Assembly: GCA_006384855.1 (NCBI GenBank)
Contig: VCJN01000247.1
Span: 1 to 64,000 of the forward strand
From: Tetraselmis striata
Lineage: Eukaryota; Chlorophyta; Chlorodendrophyceae; Chlorodendrales; Chlorodendraceae
Length of the DNA stretch: 64,000 nt
Direction: 5' to 3'
Under the pieces are notes generated by a model. That model made no database searches. It was not told the origin of the DNA and saw only the letters and a program-made list of their open reading frames with translations. The position numbers and the translations under genes were made by a program. Positions 30,415 to 42,166 of the stretch are shown one piece after another (position 1 is the stretch's first letter; every line of letters begins with the position of its first letter).

Positions 30415-33400
30415 ATGGACCCACGACCCCCAACAGGCCTGGCGGCAATGATGCGGCAGGAGTTCTTCGCGCGCGGCGGCACGGGTGCGGGTAGGGGCCG
30501 TTACGGCGCCGCCCTCACGCGTCGTGGCGCCGACGAGCGGCGCGGTGGAGCAGCGGCAGACACGGCGCCGCTGCCCCCGCCGCCGCCCATGCCCGCCTCT
30601 ACCAGCGGGCGCGCCCAGACGCCCAGCGCCTGGGAGGGACAGCATTCGCCGGGCCCAGTGACGGCGGGCAACCTGGAGCTGGGGCCTGGCCTGCGCCTCA
30701 AGTACATCGGCCCCGGCAACCACGACACCGACGCGGCCATAATCACAGTATGCCCCCCCCCCCCCCTCCCTCACGCTCGGCACTTCCGCTCAGCCAGCAA
30801 AGTGTCAAGCAACACAGTAGCTGGCAACGGCATAGTGACCCGCCCTAGGTTGCACTGTCCGGTCGCCATCAGGAGAGATGCCTGAGTCCGTGCCGCGAGG
30901 GGGTGGACTGAAGCTGTGGCGCTGCTGCTGCCCTCATCGTGCGCTGCAGTCGGACCACCCGGTACCCGCAGACCAGCCCATCTTCTGCTTCGAGGCGGAG
31001 GTGGTGAGCAAGGGCGCGGAGGGGTTCATAGGTACGCCAGCCCGCCTGGCGGCGATCCGCTGCTTGCGGAACATTCTGTCCCTGACCTCCGCTGGGTCTT
31101 GTGGAACGCCCTGGCATCGCGCGTGATGTCGAAAACGCACCTGAATCCCTGACTAAACAGGCCATTGTAGGGGCGCTGCACGTGTCTCATTGTTGTCAGT
31201 CCTGTGCTGGGGAGCAGGAGGGAGGGAGGCAGGCTGCATCCCCTTGCCGCTGCCTCCCCCCCTCTTGCCCCACCCCAAACTCGCCCCACCTCAAATCCGC
31301 CCTTGGGTTGCTCTAGGGGTGGGCTTTGCGCGGAAAGGCGTCCAGTCCAACATCCTGCCCGGCTGGAAGGACGGCTCGTATGGCTACCACGGCGACGACG
31401 GCAAGATCTTCGGCGGCTCTGGGCGTGGCGAGGACTACGGCCCCACCTTCACCACCGGTGCGCCCTCCCTCTCCCAACCCGCCCCGGTGGCCCTCATTCC
31501 ATCCCAGTGCAGCCGCCGAGCCGCCAGGTGTCCGTCCGCTTGCCCCCCCCCCCCCCCCCCCCCCCCGCTTTCACACGGCCCCGTCCCTACGCTGCCGGCA
31601 GGAGACACCATCAGCTGCATCTGGTGCCAGGTCAACCGCACCATCTCCTTTGCCAAGAACGGCATGGACCTGGGCGTGGCCTTTCGCAACGTGTCTGAGG
31701 CTGCGCTGTACCCCGCCATCGGCATGCGCACCAAGAACGAGGAGGTGCGCGTGGCACGCATGTGGTGGGGGGGGGGGGGGGGGGGGGGCACGCAAGGTCG
31801 CTTGGGGTTGACAGTGTCGCTTAGGCTCTGTAGAATCGCATACCGTGCCATTTAATTTCTGGGTTCCCAGGTTATAAGAACATAACAAATGGTAACTGTT
31901 TCCCAGCATCATGTCGGCATCTCGGTGAAGTTCACGATGGCTCGGGATGCTCCCAACCTGTCCCAAACGCCTGACACGCGGGAGCGCGCGCGCCCGGGTG
32001 ACTTGCGCGCCAGGTGCTGGCCAACTTTGGGGGCACCCCCCTGCGGAGCAGCGTGCACACCTACAAGCTCAATGAGCTGCGGCAGACCGCGGTGGCAGAA
32101 GTAGAGGCGGCGGGGCTGCCGCTCGCGCCGTGGGCCCCCTCGCGCGCCTCGCTGCACCAGCTGGTGCACGCGTACCTGCAGCACAGCGGCTACCCCGGCG
32201 CGGCGGCTGCCATGGCGGGTGCGGGCCTGGGCTGCGAGGACGTGCAGGACAGCTCGGCGCACGATGCGGAGGTCCGCGCGCGCATCCAGACGGCCATCCT
32301 GGCGGGCCAGGTGGACCAGGTGCGATGCCCCCCCCCCCCCCCCCACCCACCCACCTCACCCCACAGTGCGCATGGGGCTTAAGCACGGAATGCGCCAGCC
32401 GGAGGCTGCAATGTCACCGCTTGGCACACCGCGTGCGCAGTGCCAGCATACACAGGAAGTAAAGCCTAGCTCCAGGTGGATGTGGGATCGGCCAGTTGGC
32501 TCCTGAGCTCACACTGTCTCACCTGCCAACACGGTCGCACAAGCAACGCCCTGCCCTCGCCGGGTGGAACGATGCTACAACATCGTATCTGGCGTGGGTG
32601 GCCCGGCAATTGCACCCGGGAACCATTCTTACCATTTTTACCGTTTAACCCCCCCCCCCCCCCCCCCCCCCCCTTCTCCCCGTAGCCAGCTAGCCAGCCA
32701 TGCACACGCTGCCAAATAGCAAGTCCCGAGACGCAGAAAACCCTGTCATGCTGGAGATACTTGCAACCCTAACACACACACACACACTCACACACACACA
32801 AGACCCTGCGATGCAGCAAGCCCTACCATGCAGTGATCCACGAGTGGCTAGACGCCCAGACAACACAAAAAGGGCTTGGCCCGGAGATTGCGAGGCACAG
32901 GAGGGAGCGGCAAAGGGGGTGGGGGATTGGTTTGTGAGGAGTGTGGGGGGCCGGAGGGGGGATTAGCGGTGGCGGCAGCGGCAGCGGCGACGATGAGCTC
33001 ACCGCGGCGCGCTCCGTGTTGTGTCCCCGGGCTGCCTGGCCGGCGCAGGCGGAGGCGCTGATCGAGGAGCTGGCGCCCGGCATGCTTGAGGCGGAGGCAG
33101 AGGTGCGGTTCCGGGTGCGGTGTCAGAAGTTCATGGAGATGTGCCAGGTGAGGCCCCAGACCCATTTGTCCGCCGCCGCGCCCTTGCCAATGGAGACGAG
33201 ATGGCGAGAGAGGCACCTGGGGGTGCATCGAGCGGCAACTGGGTGTGGAACATGATGCGGCAAGAGGGCGTGACATGTCAAACATTAGGCGGCAAGCTGA
33301 GCCCCTTTTAACAGCCGATCTGTGTTCCTCAAGAAGAGACTGGGAAGAGGGAAAACCTAAAAATCTAAACCCTTATGAAACTCGTCAGGCTCCCCCCCCC

Positions 33401-34811
33401 GGCCGCCCCGTAGACTCGGCCTGCTACTGTGCCGGGAGGAGGGGGTGAAGGGGAAGGGGGGGTGAGTAGCTGGCCTGGATTTGGCCCGAGGAACATTCAC
33501 AGGCATGCCGTGTGTTCCCACCTCGTTATGTGTTTCAACAAGAGATTGGGGATGTTGGCGCTGTGAGACAGGAACCCTCACAAACAAGACACCTTGACTG
33601 TGGTTGGTTGACGGGGTATAAGATTTAGGTTTTAGGGGTTTTGAGCCCAGAATCCGGTTGGATTTGTGTGTTTGTGTGGTTAGGGGGCTTGGGGGGGTCT
33701 GACTTTCCTACCTCGCACGGCGCGGCAGGAAGGAGACGACGCCGCGACGGTGGCGTATGGCGCGGCGCACCTGTCGGAGGGTGGGCAGCTGTTCCCGCAG
33801 GGCGCGGAGATGGTGAAGGACGCGGCGCTCATGCTCGCGTTTCCGGAAGACGGGGAGGACTCGCAGTCCAACGCGCTGCGCCTGTCGTACCGCCGCAGGC
33901 TGGCCTCCGTCATCAACAGCGCGCTGCAGGTGCCCCTCCCCCCCCCCCCCCTCCCCCCGGGGCCGTTTCTAAACCCTGAAACCCTAACTTTTCCCTTTCA
34001 CCAGGCCCTTCATTCGTTTAGGGTTTATGTATCTAGGGTCTTGGCTCCAGCAGCTGCACCCCTCAAAACCAAAAGCATGTCAACAGCACTCTGCCCCCTT
34101 GTGTGATGCCCTGATGGAGAGTGTTCTACATCTCTTAGATTAGGGTTATTAGGGTTTAGTCGTCACAGATCAAACCCCCCATACAAACCTCTTGATGCCT
34201 GTCAACAGTGTTGTGCCCCCCTTTTCAGGCCCCTTTAGGGTTTACCTTTGTTAGGGTTTCAGCAGCCAAACGCAAGGCCCTAAATATCCTGCATGGTACA
34301 GTATCGTTTGATTGGGCCCCTGCTCGCGGTTCACAAAATAATGAACTTGTTGGCGCCCTCGAGAGGGAGATTTTGTGCTATATGTTCCCTGTGTATTCTG
34401 CTAGATTTCCATATAAATGCAGTTTTCCCATCTTCTACGGGAGGGGGAGAGGGAGGGGTTAAAACCGATGCAGTACGCCCCCTATTATGAACCCTATATA
34501 AAACCCTATAGATATTTAGGGTTTTGTTTTTCTCGTGAGTCGGGTTGTGATCAAGATGCCCCATCGCCGACTCTACCCCGTGTAACCAAACCCATCATCA
34601 AGATGCCCCCCTAAGTCGTGCCCCCCCCCGGGCGAGTGCGGGCCAGGTGCGCGCGGGGCGGCCGGCGCACAGCGTGCTGGAGCGCCTCCTGGCGCAGCTG
34701 AAGCTGGCGCTGCAGTCGCTGCGTGCGGAGGGCGACCTGCTGCCGGGCCTGGCGGCGGAGGAGCTGGGCGCGGGGCTCGCCCTGCACGGCGGCGACGGCT
34801 CCGAGAGGTAG
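30415..34811 (+). CDS. RanBPM/RanBP9-like protein (SPRY-LisH-CTLH-CRA), Gid1-type
   Basis: This family is the scaffold of the GID/CTLH ubiquitin ligase. Exons: 30415-30747, 30950-31031, 31317-31457, 31602-31744, 32014-32319, 33049-33147, 33729-33929, 34647-34811. They total 1470 nt, all in phase, giving 489 aa. A disordered Gly/Arg/Pro N-terminus (1-90) precedes the SPRY domain (about 95-245), with ILPGWKDGSYGYHGDDG, YGPTFTTGDTI, FAKNG, YPAIG and NFGG. LisH follows (LHQLVHAYLQHSGYPGAAAA, about 275-295), then CTLH (ARIQTAILAGQVDQ to FRVRCQKFMEM) and CRA (GAEMVKDAALMLAFPEDG to the end). Introns hold poly(C) tracts and, in introns 6 and 7, many TTTAGGG motifs. The start is the first ATG giving a plausible N-terminus; homologues vary there. 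Confidence 0.92.
32769..32800. repeat. (AC)n microsatellite
   Basis: Interrupted CA repeats in intron 5 of the RanBPM-like gene, about 100 bp from a 25-nt poly(C) run at 32649-32673. Confidence 0.85.
33616..34525 (+). repeat. Cluster of telomere-like TTTAGGG motifs
   Basis: At least nine TTAGGG or CCCTAA cores (about 33626, 33978, 34017, 34139-34160, 34235, 34250, 34280, 34516), mostly flanked by extra T, lie in introns 6-7 of the RanBPM-like gene. They are scattered rather than a clean tandem array. Confidence 0.65.
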
Positions 34812-37388
34812 CCGCAGCGCGCAGGGGCGGCGCGGTGGCGGCGTTGGTTGCGCCACCAAGGGCGGCCAGACCTGCGTCGGTGCCTGGGGTTGCGGTGTCG
34901 TTTCAATGCGGCGCAAGGATGGGGGCGTGAGTGCCAAGGAGCCCCCCCCCTCCCCCCTTAGGCCAGTTGCACTGAAAACATAATCATCAAAGGAGAGTCG
35001 GAATGGCAGTACCCGGACAGCATACGGAAAACCCGAGTTGGGAACGGAAGTAGTCCGTCAATGACCTTGAATTAGTGTTGCGGAATGCTTCGGCAACCTG
35101 TGTGATTACTCTAACGGAGCGTCGCCTTCCCGGGGCTTTCCATCACTGGATTGCTGCCTGGACGATCCGTCGTCGGACTTTGACAGGCCGTTGTAGACGC
35201 TGCATATGTGTCACTGGTGCCAGTCCCGGGCGCGAAAAAAGATGTGCCGACTTGCTGCCGTGCTCCGCTCCGGCTGAGTTGCTCTCTGTAGATGGCGGCG
35301 CGATGAACTTCTGAAACAACCTGACATGCATAAAGGGTGTACATAAAGGGTTTAGGGTTTTAACACATAATACCGTAAAAACATAAACATGGACATCTTG
35401 GCGGAGTTAGATCTTATACACACCCACAGCGGCTTCTCGGCAAGACATTGTGGGTGTTTATAGTAATATCAAACTAACGCTTGGTGGGTGTTAATGAGGC
35501 TGGGGCGAGAGGTGGGTGGCATGCATCGCCGTTTCCCAACAACGTCTGAACAACGGTACACCCCCCCCCCCCCCCCCCCCCCGGCTCACCACCCCCGGCC
35601 ACCTTTAAAGTGCCGCCAAGAGACAAGCTCCGTGGTGATACAAGCTATCGCAACTCCCACTTGCGGCTCGGCAGTGCGAAGGGCTGTCTGTGGGCGGTCG
35701 CCGGTAGTGTGTTGGGCCGCGGCATGAGCAAATGGTCAGGGCAAAGTGCCAAGCGAGACTCCGCCGTTTCGATAGACCGGCCAGCGACCCTTTTCTCGCC
35801 CACAGACCCGCATCTTGCACGGACTGAGGGTAGGCGCCCGTGATTAGCCAGCAACGTCGCACGTGATCGAGTCAGGGTCGGCTGTCACGGGCTGGTCGGC
35901 GACAGCCAGCTGGTGCCATCTGGGCACCAAACTGACAGAGGCGGTTGGATCTATCTACTCAATACACCGCTGTGCATGGAGTCCAAGGTTTGCAGCGGTT
36001 GCCAACTCTTGACGGGTGCAGGCGGTACCTATAACAACCCTTGCTATAAGCCCCCGCGAATTGGGCTTGCGTGCAACGTATACGAACATTTGCAATGGTT
36101 CCGCTACACTTTCGTCTGCATTTGACCCCTGGAAGGCATAGCATGTATAATACGTTCGCACCCGTACAGGGTTGTCACTTTGTGCGCCCCGCATTATGGA
36201 CCGTTGCATCGCGGGAAATGACAACGCGTGAGTAGGCGCCACATGTGCACATGTGTCACGTTTTCATATGGGTCTTAACATATACATGGCAACGACTGCT
36301 ATCGCGGCGCGGAACAAGAGGATACGAGACGTGTTTGGGAGGTGACACAACGGCGATCAACTCAATGCAGGAGAAAGTGTATTCATGAAGGATGACATGT
36401 TTGGTTCAGCCCCAAAAACCGTCATAGAAAGCGGGTTTCAGCGAAGATAATGCAACATTAATTCGATTCTTAGTTTGCATTATCTGTTACCTTTCATTGT
36501 TATTGCGCATGGCATGGCTGATGCTGGGATATTCATGGCTGTGCCCAAAACAGCTCCTGTCCTGGGGGCTTCAGGTACACCGCCAATCCCTCGGCAAAAT
36601 CAGTCCACTATGCAGAGCCATGGGGTTTGACCGGGCGAAAGGGGCTGCTTCATGCTATTGGGCGAGGCGATTTTCCCAGATGGGATGATCTCAAACTATG
36701 AAAAAGCTCCAGCAACGAGCCTTTAGTGTGCTCGGGACGCCATAGCCATACGACCTCGTTTGACAGTTGCCAAAATGTTAGTACCACTTTCGGTGTATCC
36801 ACATTTCAATATTCAGCATACTCTGATAGTATATCACTGTTGATACACACCACGATGTGTTGCATCTACTGAACCACTTGGCCGCGGTGGTTGTCCTGGT
36901 TGGTGGGACGGTTTAATGGTTTGCGCCATCAGTTCTCAGCCCCCCGCGACGATAGACAACACAGCGACCCGCATTGCATACAGGCACCGGTGACAGCTGT
37001 GGCCGCAGGCGAGTGTATGCTAGGGGTAGTCTGGCAGTGCATGCCTTCATGGGAATGGTTGTCGACGTGCGGCGATATCGATAGTGGTAATAAATTCTGT
37101 GAGGAGAGAAGATTGCCGGTAATACAAATGCATATTGACATGCCAAACAATGTGCCAGGACTGTTTGGTATCCCGTTTGCATCCGGTGTCAGTCGCATCC
37201 GTCTGCTGGGAACCCCATCTGCCTCAGTTTGTGGTGCGGCCCGGTTGAATGCTCATTGAGTTCGCGTGGATTACACTTGCGCGGCCTGAGGCAGAGCCTA
37301 CTGGCGCCGTCTGTCCACAATGGCGACAATTTTGCCCGGATATACAGAGGAGGGGATAGGGGACGTGGGTCACCTTGGGGCAGCCCCC
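34812..37388. other. Intergenic between two tail-to-tail genes; no gene recognised
   Basis: The RanBPM-like gene (plus) and the TKI1-like gene (minus) both end toward this 2.6-kb region, so it holds their 3' ends. It contains 22 C at 35561-35582, a GGGTTTAGGGTTTT motif near 35348, and a dispersed repeat at 36010-36134. Short ORFs present resemble nothing I know. Confidence 0.45.
36010..36134. repeat. Dispersed repeat, copy 2
   Basis: It matches 2980-3106 in the same orientation, sharing ACGGGTGC-GGCG, GGCTTGC, TTTCGTCTGCATT and GACCCCTGG blocks. Confidence 0.6.
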
Positions 37389-39431
37389 TCACGGCGCGCC
37401 AAACAGGGCCTGAAAGGGCCGCTCCGGCAGCTTTTGGGGTGCCGGGGCACCGGCGGGCCTGAGGGCCGACGCGGGCTGCGCAGCGGGGCCCTCCGCCTCC
37501 GGCCCCGTGGTCGCCAGCGGGGTGCCCACCCCCAGCAGCGAGTCCAGGCCGATGGAGAAGTCCAGCGACATGTCCACGCGGCGCATGGGCGACATCGCCA
37601 GCAGGCTGTCGGCGGCGCGCACGGCGGCGGCCTTCTCGGGGGTGCCACCAGCCCCGGCGGACGCGCCCCCGCTGCGCGCCAGCCCCAGCAGGCTTCCGAA
37701 CAGGTTGCTATCGCAGTCCAGCTGCGCCAGCGTGGCGAGGCCGCTGGGGGGCGGCGCGCCGGCGCCCACCGTGGCGTCCGTGCCAGCGGCCCCAGCCTCT
37801 TCCATGCCCGGCAGCATCGCCAGGTCCTCCATTGCGCGGTTCCAGGCGCCCAGGCTGCTGTCCCCTGCGCCAAATTTGGGGAGGGGCTCCGCGAGCTCGC
37901 CCGGCGCCGGCGACGCTGCGGAGGGGCAGTCCAGCAGGCTGGCCAGCGCACGCTTTCGCCCGGCGGAGGCCCCGGTGGAGCCCTGCGAGTCGCCGTTGGG
38001 CGGCAGAGGGGTCGGTCCCGCGCCCTCCTCCGCCGTGCCGCCGAACTTGCTGAGCTCCTGCCGCAGGAAAGAGCCGGTGCCCGCTTGCGCTGCCGCGGCG
38101 GCCGTGGCCGCGTTGTCCCCCTCCACCAGAAACGACCCAAACGCCTGGCCCGTCTCTGCGCGGACGGGGGCGGCCGCTGCCGCAGGGGCGGTGCCGGCGG
38201 ACGGCTGGCCGTTGGAGCCGTTGCTGCGCGCAGGGTCGGCGCCGTCGGCGGTGGCACCCGGCAGGGAGGCCATGCTGGAGCAGGGCTGCGAGTTGCTGCA
38301 GCCCTGCAGGTCATACGACAGGCGGAACGTTGCCGGGGAGCCGAGCGCCGCAAAGATGTCCAAGGCCTGCCGGGGACGAGCGAATAGGCGGGCCACGCAG
38401 CGGTCAGGGACCTGCCTGCCTGCTTGCGCCTGGCAGGATGTACTTCAGGGGTTGCCGCCCAGCTAGTAGCTAGTGGCCACGTAGTTGGTGCGATGGAAGC
38501 ACGCAAGAGGGGAAAGGGCAGCTGATGCTCACCTTGAGGTCCTTTGCGCAGTTCTCCAGCGACCAGGTCATGCCACGCAGCAGCGCAGGGCATCCCTTGG
38601 GCATAGGGCGTAGCAGAACCGCGCCGGACCCCCACTTGGTCTCCAGGTGCGTCAGGATGGAGCGCACGGGCTTGGAGCAGCGGAATGTCAACGCCTGGCC
38701 AGCGGCAGGAGGGTGATCGGGAAGGGAAGATCGGGGGGAGGGGGGCAGCCGTCAGTCTCCCTGTTGGCAATGGCACTGGTGTTTATGGTTCACTTAAGCT
38801 TTGACGCGCCAGGAGCGCAAGGCTCAGCCTCCTGTGGGTACCCTTGTAGCATGTGCTTTGCGTACCGTAGTGACACGGCACTACACGAAAGCTTCTCAAA
38901 GAACGCCTTTGGGCAGCGCGGATTTTGACTTGGCGACAGCTTCATGTGATCAACTGAATTGTACAGTCTAGTTGAGTATGGCAATAGGAAAAGGAGGACC
39001 CTCGGCCCAGAGACTTCAGGAGCGGGGCACCGTTGTGTGACCCATCGTCCGCGATGAACTTGTATAGACTGGACGTGGGTACCAATGATGGACTGTCTGA
39101 CTGACGCACCGAATGACGTGCGGGGCGACCCCTTTGACCCCCCAACGCGTTGCTTCTCGAGGCGATGAGGCGGGCCAACCTGATAGGGGTGTTGCTTCGC
39201 GTGCTCCAGCGCCGCCTTGGCAGCCTTGGTCCGCGGCAGCAGCTCCAGCATGAGCTTCGCCGGGAGCCCCGCCCCCGCGCCGCAGTGCTGGGCGGCGGGC
39301 GCAGTCGGCGCCGCGGCCGCCACCGGAGCCCCGGCCGGAGGGACAACGGCTGGCGGGGCGGCGGCCTTCGGGGCGGAAGCCGGGGGCGCGTCCCCGCCTG
39401 TGCTCGTTGACTTTTTCCGCTTGCCGGCCAT
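37389..39431 (-). CDS. TKI1/Cramped-like protein
   Basis: Homologues (plant TSL-kinase interacting protein 1, animal Cramped) are nuclear chromatin-associated proteins. Exons: 39431-39180, 38694-38533, 38366-37389. They total 1392 nt in phase, 463 aa. The basic N-terminus (MAGKRKK) is followed by an Ala/Pro linker. The ubiquitin-like region of the family runs from about 64 to 160: KLMLELLPRTKAAKAALEH, HPY, VRSILTHLETKWG and DIFAALGSPATFRLSYDL, matching the family signatures (KISSVxxHLxxKW; DVxxLxGSPPxFRLRY). The C-terminal 300 residues are Ala/Gly/Ser-rich with MSLDFSIGLDSLLG near the end. The ATG follows a 28-nt G run (plus strand) at 39594-39621. I rate family membership likely, not certain; no SANT domain is visible. 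Confidence 0.65.
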
Positions 39432-40726
39432 CGCGCCCTTGGTCCGCTGTCGCTGGTGGAAGCTCCGATAAGCAGCAGCAGAGGCGTCCCGAGCCGAATT
39501 TCGGACCGGAACCTGCTGAGGAGAGGAGACGGGAGAGGGCGAGTGGAGGCCAGCCACAGCGGCGCTGCCAGATGTGACTATGCAAGAGTAGTCGGGGGGG
39601 GGGGGGGGGGGGGGGGGGGGGAGGGGGGGTCGGTGTGCTGTGCTAGCACTCGTCGTCGCTAGCTCAATTTCGATTCTAGTTCAATGTGTCCGGCTGACGA
39701 GGCGCGCTTGCCCAGCCGGATGGCGTTGAGCTGAGGCCTCTTCCCACAGCCCGCTCGCCTCGACCCAGCAACTACGCTGGCTGAAATTCGCGACTGGTGT
39801 GGGCTTGGGTCGTGCGAAGGTGTGCTTCTCCCTGCCTCTCGGGAGCTGGGGTCACTAGCCGCTGCTCAGGGTTCGATAGGCGCTCCGCCTCTCGGAGCTG
39901 CCGACGAACCGGGGCGCGAAACTGTAGCTATATAAATATGGTATATTGGCCTGTTTCGGGCGGGCGGACGGCTGCAGGCGTGCGGGCGGTACAGCCAATT
40001 TGGCGGTGGGGCAGACAGCCACCCAGCCGAGTCGTGACAGCGGCAGAGGGCCGCGTGGAGAAGAAGATAATTCTGAAGCCGCTTTCCCACTGGGCCGCTT
40101 GGTCGCGTTTTACGGGCACGACCGTGAGCACGTATCACTGTGCCGCGGTCAGCCAAGCAGCAAGCAGAAGTTTGAAGTGCAACTTCGAACACCGGGAGCG
40201 CCTCGTCTACCTGTACCTGTCATCGGCCCAAGCTACGCGGCCAGCTACAAATTCAAATTTGAAAAGGATTAATCCTTAGTCGCTAAGGCCCGTATCCCTA
40301 GTAGCATATCCCCAACGTCATCCATCAGGTAGCATATCAATTCAAGGGATAGCGACTCTGTACAGCGGAACTACGGAGCGGGAGCATCAGAATATTTATA
40401 TAATGATATTATGATGTACATCAATAGCAATCCATAATCCTTATTACATCATACATTAATACTATATTATAACACAGCAGTACTGCTAATCTGTTAGATC
40501 GGGGAAACACCATCTGTACCTGTTGATGCCCCCCTGTTGCGTCAAGTCGTGAAAAAATGCTAATTTGAGCAGTAACAACGTAATGATTGGCCATAGCATC
40601 CCCTCGACACTAGGTTCTCCGTAATAACTGTCTACTTATTAATTATTATTATGTACTTGAGTACTCTAAGTAGTGAGGATTAAGCGGTCACACCTGGTCG
40701 TGGCGGCAGCTGAGCACTGAACAAGA
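39432..40726. other. Upstream region of the TKI1-like gene; no gene recognised
   Basis: This holds the promoter and 5' UTR of the minus-strand gene, including 28 G at 39594-39621. A perfect 14-bp palindrome AAGGATTAATCCTT lies at about 40264, next to AGTCGCTA at 40278. About 40380-40480 is unusually A/T-rich. No coding content found. Confidence 0.45.
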
Positions 40727-41159
40727 CAGACAACACAGCTGATCTCGTTGTCAGCCAGCCATGAACACAGGGCGCCCTGGCGACTCATCGCTTGAAAGGC
40801 TGTCGACAGCACTGCACAGAATTCCTTACGTCGTTGTACTGCCGACTTAACACTGCGGTATACCGCCGAGTAAAACATTGAGATGCCACAGGAATGTCGA
40901 AAGACAACACAGCTGATCTCGTTGTCAGCCAGCCATGAACACAGGGCGCCCTGGCGACTCATCACTTGAAAGGCTGTCGACAGCACCAGACAACACAGCT
41001 GATCTCGTTGTCAGCCAGCCATGAACACAGGGCGCCCTGGCGACTCATCACGTGAAAGGCTGTCGACAGCACTGCACAGAATTCCTTACGTCGTTGTACT
41101 GCCGACTTAACACTGCGGTACACCGCCGAGTAAAACATTAAGATGCCACAGGAATGTCG
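40727..41159. repeat. Tandem repeat with A-B-A-A-B order
   Basis: Unit A (about 86 bp, CAGACAACACAGCTGATCTC to GTCGACAGCAC) occurs at about 40727, 40900 and 40987. Unit B (about 87 bp, TGCACAGAATTCC to GGAATGTCG) occurs at 40813 and 41073. Copies are nearly identical, so the duplications are recent. The minus strand is open across the first A-B-A (40986-40666) and encodes the repeated peptide SRQGALCSWLADNEISCVV, but I recognise no family. Confidence 0.85.
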
Positions 41160-42166
41160 CTAATTACGAAGACTCGACAGTTCCACTGACAGTGCAGACT
41201 AGCTATCTCGTGGCAGAACTCACAGTGTGACTAGCTATCTCCGTATCACGGCAGTACGACGAACGTCCCATGACAGCTGGGCTGCTGGCTGCCGGCTGAC
41301 AAGGAAGTGGACGCACTTTCAAGGCAATGTGCAATGTGATCCCGTCACGGTTGCCACTTACTACTTGCAGGCAATGCCTACCTTGGCATGCCCTGCTGAC
41401 GACAAATACTGGATAGAAAATTCTTCTATTCACATGTTATCTCTACCTCGTAAAGTAAGAGTACGACCACACTAATCCGCAGGAGGGGGAGGGGGGTGCA
41501 AAATGCTTGTGACATGTCCTAGATAGATACTATTTTATGATTACCGCCTGCCACCTGCTGAAATGACTGTGAACAATGCATGGTGCCACCCAGGTAAATG
41601 TACTGGTCAGTAGGCCAGTCAGTACTACGTGGACGGAGACGATCCTTTCAGTACCCAGTTCAGGCTTTCCCGAGTTGGTTCTGTACCCGTATCCCTATTT
41701 TCATAAACTCTAGATTATTCAATAGATCAATTGTAGCTGACTGCCAAACGAGGGTGCACAGACGAAGGCTTAAAATTTCGCGTGGATGTTACAAATTTGC
41801 TGCATGTGGACGTGGTTATGGATTTCATGGGTTTAGAATGCCGCATCAAGCTACTATTCGTGCTCTGTACGCCCCTTCCAGTCCTATCAACATCAGACAC
41901 TCCTCAATGGTGACTGGCGGGTATGCCTCTGTGCACTGATCTGTGTTCTACCACCCTGCAGCATTGCGTGAGCGACTGTACTGCCCCTGTCCCTTCCCGG
42001 ACATCCGGATCAGGGGATCAACAACACTGTATGCTACTGCGAAGCTGCCCCGTGTCAAGAGCTTCAGGGGGAAGAGGTGGGCCAGTTTATGCACACCGCC
42101 AGCTCCATCCGAATCCGCGCGGCAGACCTGGACATGCCCACCAATGCTCGATGCCTGCGCACAACC
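41160..42166. other. Intergenic; no gene recognised
   Basis: About 1 kb of mixed composition downstream of the minus-strand membrane-protein gene. It presumably contains its 3' UTR at the right end. Short open frames are not supported by any motif. Confidence 0.4.

Noticed and set aside
31190-31855. Long continuous plus-strand ORFs across exons 3-4 of the RanBPM-like gene
   Set aside because: They read through introns and poly(C)/poly(G) tracts; the spliced model removes these and restores the SPRY motif order in phase.
37320-38466. Long plus-strand ORFs opposite the TKI1-like gene
   Set aside because: They are GC-rich shadows of exon 3, with Arg/Gly/Ala composition and no motif; the minus frame has the family signatures and splice sites in phase.
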